Assembly (NCBI GenBank): GCA_018292915.2
Contig: JACVVK020000388.1
Span: 230,001-294,000, forward strand
DNA length: 64,000 nt
Reading direction: 5' to 3'
DNA from: Batillaria attramentaria
Taxonomy: Eukaryota; Mollusca; Gastropoda; Batillariidae
Positions 45,220 to 56,585 of the stretch are shown one piece after another. Position 1 is the first letter of the stretch; each line of letters opens with the position of its first letter. The notes below the pieces were generated by a model. That model did not search any database. It was not told the DNA's origin and saw only the letters and a list, made by a program, of their open reading frames with translations. The translations under genes and the position numbers were made by a program.

Positions 45220-48200
45220 ATTGTATTCTGGTCCAACTCAACTTTCACAGCTATCTCTGCGTAGGTGCAAAATGTATCTCATCGATGTGTATCGATTTAT
45301 TTTCAAAAGTCGAGTCTCGCCAAAAGTCGGTGACAATTGCAAGTTGTTTTTAGTGCCAGTGGGGTTGCCATCGTTTGGAAAATGAGCCGAAGTGCCATAG
45401 TTTTAATAGATGCTTACACCCTTTTTCCAGATAATTCCTGCTCTCACTCACTCTGCTGTTTTATCCACAGGGTTTCCCACTGTGGCTGCAGTCACTGTTC
45501 CAGCGACTGTTCGTTCTCATCATTTCCGCAGTAGCTCTGCTTTTGCTGCGTCTACAAGCCACGGGATTATCTCCCCCTACCTTCCAAGTGGTGGATAACC
45601 CACATTCCTTTGTCAATGGGTCCATTTACAGGGTCAGTGCCATAACACTACCTCGGCTTGTACTTTGCTGTCGTGAAGCTTGTTTCAGTGGCTTCGTAAG
45701 TTCATTTGAACGCTTATGTTGCAACAGTCAGGGCTTAAAATCTTCCAGCTTTTGGCCGATTTCCACCTTTGGCCAAAAACTTTCCTTCCCCCCCAGAAGT
45801 GTTTCCTCCTCAAAAATGCACCAAATTGCAAAGATTTGCAAAGATTTTAGTCTTCTTTTTTTTTTTTTTTTTTAAATTCCCAGAGAGCATGCCTTTTGAA
45901 ACCCTTAGCATCCGCGTCTCACTTCATGGGTGTAACTTTGAGGGTGTTTCGCTTGTTATGACACATCTCATGATGTGGCTGATTACAAGCTGGCGCTACA
46001 GGTGCCGTAGTTGCTGGGCCTGTTTAACACCGGGATATTTATGCCAGGAAGTGTGGAATGTCACACAGTCTTGAACTGCATGGACCTCATACCGTCATCA
46101 TTATCATGCGTAATAATAATAAAAATTGCCCCAGCTTCCGAGCCCTTCATGGATTCCACCCATGACCTGGGATGAATATCACTGGAGCTGGCAAAGAGTT
46201 GGGGTAACAAAAAAAAAAGAAAAAGAAAAAAAAAGGACGGTAACTGTGATGTAGCATGAGGTTAGAAACCACCAAAACATGAACGCTTTGTGGGCCTGTA
46301 TGTTTTGGAAGATAAGCCTTTAGAATAGATGATAGCAACTGATGTTGGTGCGTTATCAATATATGGTGTGTTGTCTACTGGTATTTGTTTTATTTTCAGG
46401 CCCTCAACTACAACTACCTCTATGCAATTAACGGCTGGTTGTTGGTGAACCCATGGTGGCTGTCTTTTGATTGGTCCATGGGTTGCGTGCCTGTGATCAC
46501 CTCAGTAGCTGACCCGCGGTTGGTTGCTGCGGTTGTGTTCTGGTTTGTGATTGGCTGCCTTGTCTTCCACTGTCTCCAAGGAGAGCTAAACCATGAAAAA
46601 CGGTGAGTGAGATGCCACATAATTATGCTGTTTCATGGTTTGGCAAGCATTTCATTTGATGTGCGTACGAGCGTATAAGTTTTATCTACACAGATGAACA
46701 TTTAAAAAATAAAATGCCTGTGAGTGTGACTTTTTTGGTCATCGGTTAGGTCAGGGTTTTCAGATGTGAGGTGTGAGGTCCTTTCAGATGCTGAGTCTAA
46801 GAGTTTGAGTTACAAATGTGGTGCAAAAACACATGCTGACCAATAAGGTCACCCCATTTTGATGGGCCAAAAAACAAAAATAGAGTGGGAGTTTAACGTG
46901 GCACAGCGGTAGGTTTTTGTTGTGCATTTAGTTTGGCTTGTTCACACCTTGCTCTTTGCTGAAAGTCTTTGTTCCTCTGCCCTTATACTTCCAGCTGCCT
47001 TGCCATGGGCCTTGCAGCGTTGGTTATACCGTTTCTGCCAGCTTCTAACCTTCTGATCCGCGTGGGGTTTGTAATCGCAGAACGCAACCTGTACCTTCCA
47101 TCAGCCGGTTTTTGTGTGCTGGTGACACTAGGGTCTGTGCGCCTTTCTTCCAATGCAAGCTTAAAGCAGGTGTGTTGCCCATCTGTCTCTTTGTGTGTTT
47201 CGTTGTTTGTATTTGTGTCAGTCTGAGAATCATATTTCTGTGATATTGTGGTCACATAACCATTGTAAAAATTGTTCATAGTGGTGTGCATCAGTCTGGG
47301 CTTTTTGTCTGATTTTATTACTTAAGACCAGCATGTGAGCGAGATTTTCTGCTTTGGGGATACTGTTCAGTCTCATTCTGTTGTGTGTGTGGGTATTTTT
47401 TGCAGGTGGTCCGGATAGGACTCGGATTGCTACTTGCTGTCTATGTCGCCAGGTCTATCCAGGTTGGTATTCCTTTGGTTCATCCCCAGCGTGTCAGTGA
47501 ACAGTAGTCACCGCTGTCATGGTGAAGCACCGATTTGATCCCATGTGAAGACGTGAAATGTTTTACCAATTTTTTCCTTAATTCAGGGCTGCTTCTCGTT
47601 AGAGGGTTATGGGGGTAGTCTACGAAAGGGATGTTAAAGTAGTTTTAAAAAAAAAAAAAAATTGTGTGGTCAGTTTCTTGTAGTTTCCTCCTCTTGTTGT
47701 TTTCTTCCAGTTTCTTTTTCTAGTTTCTCCTTTGTCTCTTAGACGGTGATTAATCCTCCCAGGTGTGAGCATGCATCTGATCCGAGACATGAAGTCCTAA
47801 TTATGTAGTACACTTGCAGGTACTCATTCATCTGATGTCATCTGATATATTAATTTGATTATATGTTCCACAGAGGAGTGACCAGTGGAGGAAGGAGCTG
47901 CCCCTGTATACGGATGCAGAAAAAGTCTGTCCACTGAACGGCAAGGTCTGGATATTTAAATCAGTGTGCTTTGAAAACAATCGTTTGTAGAATTCTGTGA
48001 TCTGCACCTCTGTTTTGTATTTTGTCAGAAGTATGTACATGAATGACTACTATAGTGTCAAAGGTGTTATTTTCTTGCCTTTTGTATGTGTTTGTTTTAT
48101 GTTTTTTGTTAGGCTTAAAGTCTTCCTCCGTTTGGAGAATTTCCTCCGTTGGCTACAAATATTGCTCTTCCCCCCCCCCCCCCCCAAAAAAAAAAGAAAA

Positions 48201-51200
48201 GAAGTGTTTCCTCCTCCGAAGCACTTTAAACCATGCCCCGAGTGAACCAAACTGTACAGATTTTAGTCTCAGTTTAAAAAATTTTCCGGATTCCCTAGCA
48301 TAGAGCAGACGCATGTTTGTGGATTTGCCACTTCAATGCTACAAACTTTTATGCTGTTTGGATCATGGACTATTTTTAAGCCCTGTTTTTTCATTTTCTT
48401 TCTTTTGTTCTTCTTCTTGTTTTGTTGGTTAATTTTGTTTTATTCCTCAGATTTGTCTTGGTTTTGATGTTGGGATTTTTGTATGTTGCTGTTTTGTGAC
48501 TAAGAGAAAGCTGATGTGCGTACGTTTGCCTTGTTTCAGGTACATTACAACATTGCCAAACTTAACGGTGATCAGGGGAATGTGGAATACGCCATTGAAA
48601 AATACAAACTGGCCATTCAGTAAGTGCAGACACTGACTGGGATTAGGATGTTTTTAAATATATATACATGTATGTTTTTGTTAATTATCTTATTTTGAGA
48701 TGCATGTATATACTTGACTGTGTATCCGTTTGCAGACTGCATCCCAAGTATGACCAGGCAATGAACAACCTAGCCAACATTCTCAAGGACAACGGGGACA
48801 ATCTAGAGGCAGAAGAGCTCCTCACAAAGGCAGTAACAATTAAGTAAGTTTGCGTTAAACTGCATGGCATCACACCTACTTTGATTTCAATCCCCTGTTG
48901 GTGGAGTCTGGGACAGATACTGAGCTGTCCCTAAATTCATCTTCGTCTGCATTTTGACAGTGAATGAGAAAAATGGCTGTGTCTTCTGCCTCACTCAATG
49001 ACCAAGAGTACACTGAACTTATTGTTATGTTGGTGTTTTACATGTGTCTGCAAAAACGTTGAAAAAACATTGAAACTTTGACAGAATACTGTGTTTGGCA
49101 CACAGTCACAGAATTTATAAAACACCTCATTTGCAGCTTTCATTGATACTGCAGAGGGTTGTTGGATCAAACGGTTATATCATCCATGTTGTTCACTCTT
49201 TCCAGCCCAGAGTTTGCTGCTGCTTGGATGAACCTCGGCATCGTGAAGGCAAATCTGAAGAAATACGAAGAAGGGGAGAAATGTTACCGTAATGCACTCA
49301 GGCACAGACGAAAATACCCCGACTGCTACTACAACCTTGGAAATCTGGTCAGCACTTGACTTTCTTACTGATCTTAGTAATTTTACCAGACATTTTGAGT
49401 TTCTTGTGTTTGTGTTCATATTTGAAACGCTGCTACAGCCTTGGAAATCTGGTCAGAACTTGATATTTATAGTCATCAGGGCTTAAAATCTTCCACCTTT
49501 TGGCGGATTTCCACCTTTGCTTAAAAATGCTCCTCCCCAGCCGGCCTCAGAAAGTGCTGGTGTTCCTCCTCTGAAGCACTTACAATCATTCCAGAATGCA
49601 ACATAATGCACCGATTTTAGTCTAATTCTGAAAATTGGCTTCCAAAATAAAGTGAAGCATTTACATTTATGCCGAAAAGCACCAGGTTGCACTTATTTTA
49701 GTCTGATAAAAAAAATAAAAAATAAAAATCTAGGGGAGCATGCCCCCGGACACCCCTAGCATAATGCACATGCTTTGCAGACGTCCACTCATGGCTTTGC
49801 CACTTCATCACTACATGCTACACACTGTTCCTTCTTTAGGATCATGGACCATTTTAACTCTTTGACGACGGAGCGCAATTTCTGACACACGATTTCCTGT
49901 AGGAAATCGTGTGTCAGAAATTGCGCTCCGTCGTCAAAGAGTTAAGCCCTGTGAGTTTCATTTGCATGTGCATATTTTGACTTTAAAAGCATCTTTCTTG
50001 ACCCGTTATAATAATAATAATAATAATGAGTATTGTATTGGTTCTTTACCCAATTTCTTTACCGGTAATCGTCTGAAAGCGCCGCGAACTGAACCCAATA
50101 CGCACGCTCAAGTGAATCACACGCATTCTCTCACACACTGGACATATTAAACGCATTACAATCACGTGGTGCGAAGGGTCAGCTCAGCTATTTAAATTTC
50201 GGGATTTAGAATTGCATTTATTTTTCAAAATTTGTGGGCTGAACATTTCCAAAGCAGAGGAGGAGGAAGCTGGAGTACCTTGAGAGAACCCCCAACGCTC
50301 GGCCCGAATGAACAGTGCCACATACGAGAAGGAAAAATTCATTGCCCCAGGTGGTACTTGAACCCCTGCCCTCTCGCATTGGTGATAAGTCTCTTAACCA
50401 CTAGAGCACCGACACCCTCCCCCCCCCCACCCCTCCCCTCCTGTGGCCTTTCACAGAAACACCCAGCAGAATCTGCAGTACCAGTTTGTGAATTGGAGAA
50501 CGATACAGTGCCTGACCTCACCGTTGGTCTGTTTTCAGTATCTGGACCAGCAGAGACACCAGGATGCGCTGGACGCTTGGCACAATGCCACACGACTCAA
50601 ACCAGATCACCTCAATTCCTGGTCTAATGCTATCATTCTTCTCGACAATCTGGGTACTTTTTCAGTTTTGTTGGCAGTCTTAGCTGTGTAATTTCTTTCA
50701 ACATTGATGGCAGTCCATATGGTTTAGGTCCCAGCCTACTGAGCATATTGCCATATATTGCACACAAGGTGGAAACATTATGATCATCACCATTTTATCA
50801 CAGAATGTATGAGGTGGTGAAAATAAGTGAAACTACTTTCCTGAGTCAGTGAAGGATGCTCATCTCGTCATCGCCTCAGTCCGTTAGCAATCTTTGTTGT
50901 TTTTTTCTCTTTCATTCTCACACAGTGCCTCCCAAAGGGCCATGAACACTCAGGTAGGGTAGAGCTGTGCTGCATCAATTCATCATCATCATTATCAATA
51001 AGTTTATCATCATGAGCCGCTCCCATCCCCACTCTGCTTTTCAAAGGTGTCTGTCTCTTACAGGGAGATACGAGCAGGCAGTAAAAATGGGAGAGGTGGC
51101 GCTCAAATACTTGCCGGATTCCGCAGCGCTCTGGTTCAACCTTGGCAACGTCCACGGCAAGATGGAACACTGGGAAGAGTCAGAGCGTTGCTTTCTGTCT

Positions 51201-51877
51201 GCCATCCGGCTGGCCGGCTATGAGCCTAAATACCACCTCAACCTTGGTAAGTGTTGTCCAGTTTTACACATGTACGTGTACACACCTACAGAGCTTAACA
51301 CAGGCGCATGCACACACACATACAGAGTTTAACATACACGCACATGCGCACACAAACACACCCACATGCACATACCATCTATGAATTTTTTTTGTCTAAC
51401 TTTCAAGAAAACATACAGCTGTGAAAGAAGGAGACTGGCAGAGATGTGTAGTGAAATTGCATTGCAGACTGGGCACCTGGAAAGTAACTTCTGAACTGAT
51501 ACCTAGTTACCTGTGGAATTTTTTTTCCCCTCTCTTTTTTACTTCTGTGATGCTTTTGCCTGTCTCATAAACATCATAGCTTGCGTCAGATCAGAGGACT
51601 GATGCACGGAAGTAACTTTAGCATTACCTAAGTTTGTGAAACTGGGCGCTGGTTGAAGTTCTTTACACCCCACAGTTTTCTTTGCACAGACATTTGTGCA
51701 TTTACTCCAAATAAGATGAATTGCCTGATGCCCTTCTCAGGTGTATTATACCACCGATGGGGCAAACTGGACGCGGCCGAGAAGGCGTACAAGAAAGTTC
51801 TGGAGATCAGCCCTAAGAACCCCAGCGCCCTGGAAAATCTACAAATGCTGCAAAGAAAACGAGAAACTCAAAACTGA
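40747..51877 (+). CDS. TMTC4: TMTC4, transmembrane and TPR repeat-containing protein (complete, 16 coding exons)
   Basis: An ER membrane protein of the TMTC family, which adds O-linked mannose to cadherin-type domains using dolichol-phosphate mannose; TMTC4 is also linked to ER calcium and stress. Exons: 40747-41093, 41630-41825, 43289-43376, 43870-43982, 44924-45043, 45471-45632, 46400-46602, 46995-47169, 47406-47462, 47874-47945, 48540-48619, 48736-48843, 49206-49347, 50539-50653, 51064-51246, 51741-51877. All borders are GT-AG and all phases agree. The total is 2,298 nt, or 765 residues (the human protein is about 741). Diagnostic stretches are [64 protein letters not shown] and YHRWG near the end. 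I choose TMTC4 over TMTC1-3 because these stretches follow TMTC4 as I know it. Confidence 0.96.
41630..47462 (+). CDS. TMTC4: TMTC4 exons 2-9: multi-pass transferase half
   Basis: Residues about 116-487. Several hydrophobic spans are separated by conserved loops: [76 protein letters not shown]. The loop near residues 280-300 is serine/glutamine-rich ([17 protein letters not shown]), which is variable in the family. The introns carry a TIR MITE (44408-44866), hAT-like MITE copies and a GT/GA tract directly after exon 5. Confidence 0.95.
42540..42590. repeat. AC and C-rich tract in TMTC4 intron 2
   Basis: Short (AC)n then poly-C. The surrounding 41950-42500 carries the dispersed repeat also found reversed at 37330-37800. 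Confidence 0.7.
44408..44866. mobile_element. 459-bp MITE with perfect 15-bp TIRs in TMTC4 intron 4
   Basis: CAGTGATGCACATTT at the left and AAATGTGCATCACTG at the right, flanked on both sides by CTTAGT. The ends (CAGTG) are of hAT type, though hAT normally makes 8-bp duplications. It ends 57 bp before exon 5. Confidence 0.88.
45042..45215. repeat. (GT)n, (GA)n, (GT)n microsatellite
   Basis: It starts inside the donor of TMTC4 exon 5, so the donor itself reads GTGTGT. Confidence 0.95.
45729..45930. mobile_element. hAT-like MITE, truncated copy
   Basis: It begins CAGGGCTTAAAATCTTCCAG and holds the TGGCCGATTTCCACC and CACCAAATTGCA blocks. The right end was lost at a SINE family 4 fragment. 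Confidence 0.8.
45957..46205 (+). mobile_element. SINE family 4, 5'-truncated
   Basis: It matches the last 250 bp of 55228-55690 (AAATTGCCCCAGCTTCCGAG, GGAGCTGGCAAAGAGTTGGG). Confidence 0.85.
47874..51877 (+). CDS. TMTC4: TMTC4 exons 10-16: C-terminal TPR half
   Basis: From residue about 512, seven tetratricopeptide repeats can be aligned. They begin at [60 protein letters not shown] and [10 protein letters not shown], each ending in a P-rich turn. In the family this half faces the ER lumen. Introns often fall inside repeats, so exons do not match TPR units. Confidence 0.95.
48111..48385. mobile_element. hAT-like MITE, full but diverged copy
   Basis: Starts AGGCTTAAAGTCTTCCTCCG, ends ATCATGGACTATTTTTAAGC followed by CCTG. 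TMTC4 intron 10. Confidence 0.8.
49427..49468 (+). repeat. Partial duplicate of the end of TMTC4 exon 13 with its donor
   Basis: CTGCTACAGCCTTGGAAATC, then TGGTCAGAACTTGA, repeats 49324-49362. It sits about 80 bp into the intron and just left of a MITE. Confidence 0.85.
49477..49951. mobile_element. hAT-like MITE with a palindrome inserted in its right end
   Basis: CAGGGCTTAAAATCTTCCAC at the left; ACCATTTTAA ... TTAAGCCCTG at the right. The inverted ends CAGGGCTTAAAAT / ATTTTAAGCCCTG are matched once the 84-bp insert plus one TTAA is removed. Confidence 0.88.
49858..49941. mobile_element. Perfect 84-bp palindrome flanked by TTAA
   Basis: Two 41-nt arms are exact inverted copies around a GT centre (left arm starts CTCTTTGACGACGGAGCGCA). 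TTAA lies on both sides at 49854-49857 and 49942-49945. TTAA duplication is the hallmark of piggyBac-type insertion, so this is probably a minimal piggyBac MITE. Confidence 0.9.
50040..50420 (-). mobile_element. SINE family 2 reverse copy
   Basis: CATTACAATCACGTGGTGCG, AGAACCCCCAACGCTCGGCC and ACTTGAACCCCTGCCCTCTC (B-box). The head ends at CCACTAGAGCACCGACACC. It lies just left of TMTC4 exon 14. Confidence 0.9.
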
Positions 51878-54800
51878 TTCTGTGTTTGTAACATTCCATA
51901 TGTCTGTAATCAGGTCAACAGCGAGCCCGAAAAAAAATTCTACCACAGTCGTGAAGTACCTCTGTGCTTGCTTTCCCTAGAGCCGGCTCTTCACTGTGCA
52001 CTGTGGAGCGCCACAGTATTTATTGTGCACATATTTGACACAGTTATGATTTCAGGGGTTTCCGCGGCTGTGGCATTATCACAGCTGGTGGGATTTCAGA
52101 TATCCCCAGCTGTGACTGTGGGTTCCACAACAGATTCTGATTGACTGCACTGCGTCACTCGGCGTGCAGACATGGCGGACAGTGCATCCTCAATTGCTTA
52201 GTTGCCTGAAAAGACTTCAGTGTGTCTTTTCGAAGGACACAAATGTCTTTGGGGTCTCATGGATACGTACTACAGAGACCGGACGGCTTGCCTCCGAGCT
52301 CGGCTTGCCCTTGCCTGTTCAGTTTTGTAGTTAGTAGACACTCCGAGCGCAACAACTGTGATGTGTGCTTATGTTTTTCGCGCTCTGTGCCCAGTTAAGA
52401 GCAGGCTTAACCTATGCTGTGCGCCAGAGAACATATCGCTACTATGCTGGTAATACTTTTCTTCGGTAAGATGTCTTCACAGATAAGTTTTACATCTGTT
52501 TCAATGGATCTCATCCCCTCTCCCCAGTTCTGTCAAGCTGCTGAAATTTGCTACAAAGTAATTTGATCACGGACGGTGCAGCCTGTTGCTAATTGCTCAT
52601 CTTGTTTTCGTTTCTGGGTTGAAAATGCGCTCAAAACTTATTGTCTTTTTTGTTCTTTTCTTCTTCCTCTTCTTCTTTTTTTTTTTTTTTTGTGTTATTC
52701 TTTGGGAGAGTCTTCGATTACAGTAGACTTTGTCTTTCATAAGCTACCATGTACTCGACCCATGTTCTGTCAAGTAGAAATATGAGTAGTGCTTTCCCTG
52801 TGACAAAAGTGCAGCACCTCAAGTTTATGTACATTATTTTTATTTGTTATGCAGAATCTTTTAATCAGTGACGGAAAACATCAAATGTTCATTTTCTTCC
52901 TCACTAGACTACTTATACACCACAGCCAGTTACATATGAGCCAGTGTTTTGTTGTTTAACTGCTAATCATTCTACATGTGTGTGTGTGAGTGTGCACGTG
53001 TGCGTGTGTGTGTGTGATTTTGCCATGAATTGGTGGTTTTTCACTTGCTTGGCCGTGTATAACCCCTTACACTGAAAGACACACTTACTGTGTACGTGTC
53101 TGTCATTTTGCCATGAAAGTCATTTTTCAATTGTTTGGCATGAAACACCCATATTGAAAGACAAAGAAAAAATTCAGTGGGTTTTTTTTTTTGTTTGTTT
53201 TTTTTTTTGTTTTTTTTTTGCTCCTCACCTGTTCCACGTTGACTGAGTTTCAATGGGTTTCCTTCAAAACACGTACATGTAACAGTATCTTTTGGCTTTC
53301 CTTGGGATTTGTCCGCGTGACATCCATTTGGCTAGGGAAGTCACCATACAGAAGTTTATCCTTTCAGTCCCTCCCTAATGACTGTGATAATCTTGGCTGC
53401 TTAAAGGTCTGCAGCAGCAGGGAAAAAGCCACAAAGTGTTTTTAAAAACTCTGCAGCTGCGCATAGTGCCCAGTCAGCACTGTCACAGCTGTGGAGTTTT
53501 CAGTGCAAAAATACAGAAAACAATTTCTGTTCTCCTTTTCCATGGCTTAAAATCATCTACCTTTTGGCAGATTTCCACTCTTGGCTAAAAGTTGTCCTCC
53601 CCCTCAAAAAGTGTGTATCTCTGAATCATGCTGAAACACACCAAATTGCACAGATCTTTGTCTAATTCTGAAAAATATCCTCATATAAAGGTGATTCCTC
53701 ATCTGAAGCACATAAAATCATGCCAAAATGTACACCAAATTGCACAGATTTTAGTCTAAATCTATGAAAAATATTCCAGGGGAGCATGCCTTCAAACACC
53801 TGTAGCCAAATGTCTGCTTTGTGTAAGTGCGCTCGCTCGCTTGTGGCTTTGCCATTTCATCACTGAATGCTGTACACTTTTGGATCATGGACCATTTTAA
53901 GCCCTGCTTTTCATTTGATTTTTGCATTTTTCTGGTCATGTCTTTGATCCATTTTAACGTGAACAAATTTGTCAATAAAGGCCTGAGGTCTGTTTAACAG
54001 TCAGCTAACTGATCTACCTGTGCTACATACAAAACTGATCTCCATTTGACATTTAATTCCGCTTTTGCTCTCAGCAGTTCAGAAGATATGTGCATGTATA
54101 AATGTGTCCATGTACTTAAGCATGTCTTAAAGCCATATATATATATATATATATATGTGTATATATGTGTGTGTTACTGGGTGTTCACCTACTGGTATAG
54201 GTGTTTCAAGATCACCTTTTTGGGCTACATGGTGTTTGCATTTTTATTGCTCTTTATGATTTTTAAAAACAAATTTATATGCATATTGGGACATGCTTTT
54301 GACACTTATCTTCCTCATATTTTCCTCAGAACACTATGCTATTTCAGTTTGTTACAGAGCGTATGTTCCTAGACACAGTGTATGTGAATCTGTGTTTACT
54401 GAATTTTACGGTACGTGTAATCAACACCAAATAGTAGATTATTTTGTAGACATTTGTTCACAGATTATTCTTGCACATTTTAACATGTTCTACTAGTATA
54501 TAACTAGTTTTCATATACATGCGTTGCCAAGGTGTGGTGTATTTTTTGCTTACAGATCGTGTCTTTGTATCATCATATGGTGTTATTGCACTGTGCTATT
54601 TATACATACAGTTCATATTGCATCAAGATTGTAAATACAGATTGCGGTGCATTGTTATCTGTCAAGTATCCCATATTTGCTTGGGTTTGATACTGTGAAT
54701 TTTTTCGTTTTTCTTGCAAGATTGCTCATACATACTCTCCTATTGAAGCAGGGGAATTGCTCATACTGTGTGTCCTTCCGTTTTTGTCATTTTTGGAATT

Positions 54801-55222
54801 CTTTGATCACGGTCAGTTTTTATCATTTGAAGAATTCTTTGATCACCGTCAGTTACACTACCAACAGGAAAGGGTTTCTGTTGTGTTTTGCTTTGCAGTA
54901 GCATCCATTTTTGAAATACAAGGCTCTTGCCTTTTGGCAGTTCTTGCCCATTTAGCTTTCCTTGCAAATCTCTGCAAGTTTGGATGTATGTGTGTTAGAG
55001 ATTTCCTGGTATCTTGATCTGTCACGTCAGTCTGTATTTTGAAAATGCCCAGGTGAGCACAAAAAAAATATGGTATGTTAAGATAATGTTAGTCACGGAT
55101 GAGCTACTGTTACAAATTAAAAAAAAAAAAATTAATAACCAGAAAGAAATGTTGATTGAGAGAATCATTTCTGTTGTCTACTCAAGAGATGCACCAAAGC
55201 CTACTGTAACTAGAATCTGGTT
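51878..55222 (+). other. TMTC4 3' UTR or downstream flank
   Basis: It follows the TGA with no further supported exon. The first convincing poly(A) signal, AATAAA, is at 53974-53979; another lies near 55831. It holds a T-rich run (52670), a GT/GC-type tract at 52979-53018, a MITE copy (53541-53906) and a TA run (54136-54170). The real end of the transcript cannot be set from sequence alone. Confidence 0.5.
53541..53906. mobile_element. hAT-like MITE, full copy, in the TMTC4 3' region
   Basis: Left end CATGGCTTAAAATCATCTAC, right end GGACCATTTTAAGCCCTG. The internal blocks are the same as in the copies at 45729, 48111 and 49477. Confidence 0.85.
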
Positions 55223-55227
55223 TACCG

Positions 55228-55690
55228 GCCCCCGTAGTGCAGTGGTTAGCACTTCGGACCAGGAGACCTGGGTTCCAATCCCAGGGCGATTTTTTTTCCT
55301 GCCTATGTTGGCTCCTACCCAGAGCATGCCTGCGATTGGCCCAGTGGGGAAGCTGTTGTCGCACAGCCAAGCTTCATCCACCTCACAGGTGCGACTTGTA
55401 GGGTGCTGCCCATTATATGACATCTCATGCTGTGTATATGTGTACGGCTGGCACTGCAGGTGCTCCAGTTCCCACGCCTGGTTTATGCTGGGATATTGAC
55501 AGGATGCGCGAATTGTGGCCCTGTCATGCAGTCTCAGACCACACTGACCTCTATAGCCCCACCATACCACCACGCTCATCCTCATCATCGTGCATAATAA
55601 AAATTACCCCAGCTTCGGAGTCCTCCATGGATTCCAGCCATGCCTGGGAGGAACACCACTGGAGCTGGCAAAGAGTTGGGGCAAGAAAAA
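55228..55690 (+). mobile_element. SINE family 4 (tRNA-derived), full copy
   Basis: The tRNA-like head is CCCCCGTAGTGCAGTGGTTA, then GACCTGGGTTCCAATCCCAG. A body of about 400 bp ends GGAGCTGGCAAAGAGTTGGG. The head folds plausibly with a D-arm and T-arm, and this is the best preserved pol III promoter in the window. Confidence 0.88.
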
Positions 55691-56527
55691 TATCTTTAAA
55701 AGAATCTTGCCATCAAAAAAGCAATACTGGTAGTAATAATTATGTCCTCAGTTGAAAACTGTATGCTATTGCAAAGCTCGACACAACTAATGAACTATTC
55801 AAGTTAGCGACATGGCACAAATTGTGTTGCAATAAACCTGTTTAAATCAAGTTAGCGACATGCTTGTAAATGAACCATGACAGCTGACAAGGTAGACACT
55901 CGCACATTCCATATATGTACACCAATGTTTGCTGAGGGATTATTCTTTTTACGTATCTTCAGCCAATCTTAGCTCATGTGAATACTGTATGATGTTCTAA
56001 CTCTGCCTGTAGAAAGTATGTGGATATGATCACGAGTGTTCAATGATTTTTTTCTTTACAAGAATTAATACTTGTAGAGTACGTGTGCTGAGTGACCTTT
56101 TACTACCTTGTTTATGTGACGTTTGATCACGTGATACACCCTGTTCAAGTACAACAGTTCTAATGTGTTTATGTCGGCGCCTCTACCGCCAGTGGTCGAA
56201 GTGAGGCCACACATTAATCATTAATAATTAGTGTGGTGAAAGTATCGCACCAATGTCTTTGACACAAGTCTCTAGTGAAAATGATTCAGAGATAATCAGT
56301 GTCTCATTCTTTTCTTTTAATTATGTCCTCCTCCTGCCTCAGGCATTGGAATTAACTGAAAGAAAAAACTGTGAAAACTAGGCAGTTGAGTACTTTAGGA
56401 GAGGACACATGTTCACATCGAAATGGCTGGTATACTCCAACAGGGCATATTCTTGGTCTGCACTTTTACAAGTTGTGTGCTGAATCGAATTTGAGTGCTG
56501 TGCATACACTTCACTGGTTGAGTAGTG

Positions 56528-56537
56528 TTTGTGTGTG

Positions 56538-56580
<43 letters not shown>
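56528..56580. repeat. (GT)n microsatellite
   Basis: A GT run of about 50 bp. This and a short CT run after 57600 are almost the only dinucleotide repeats on this side until 60830. Confidence 0.93.
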
Positions 56581-56585
<5 letters not shown>

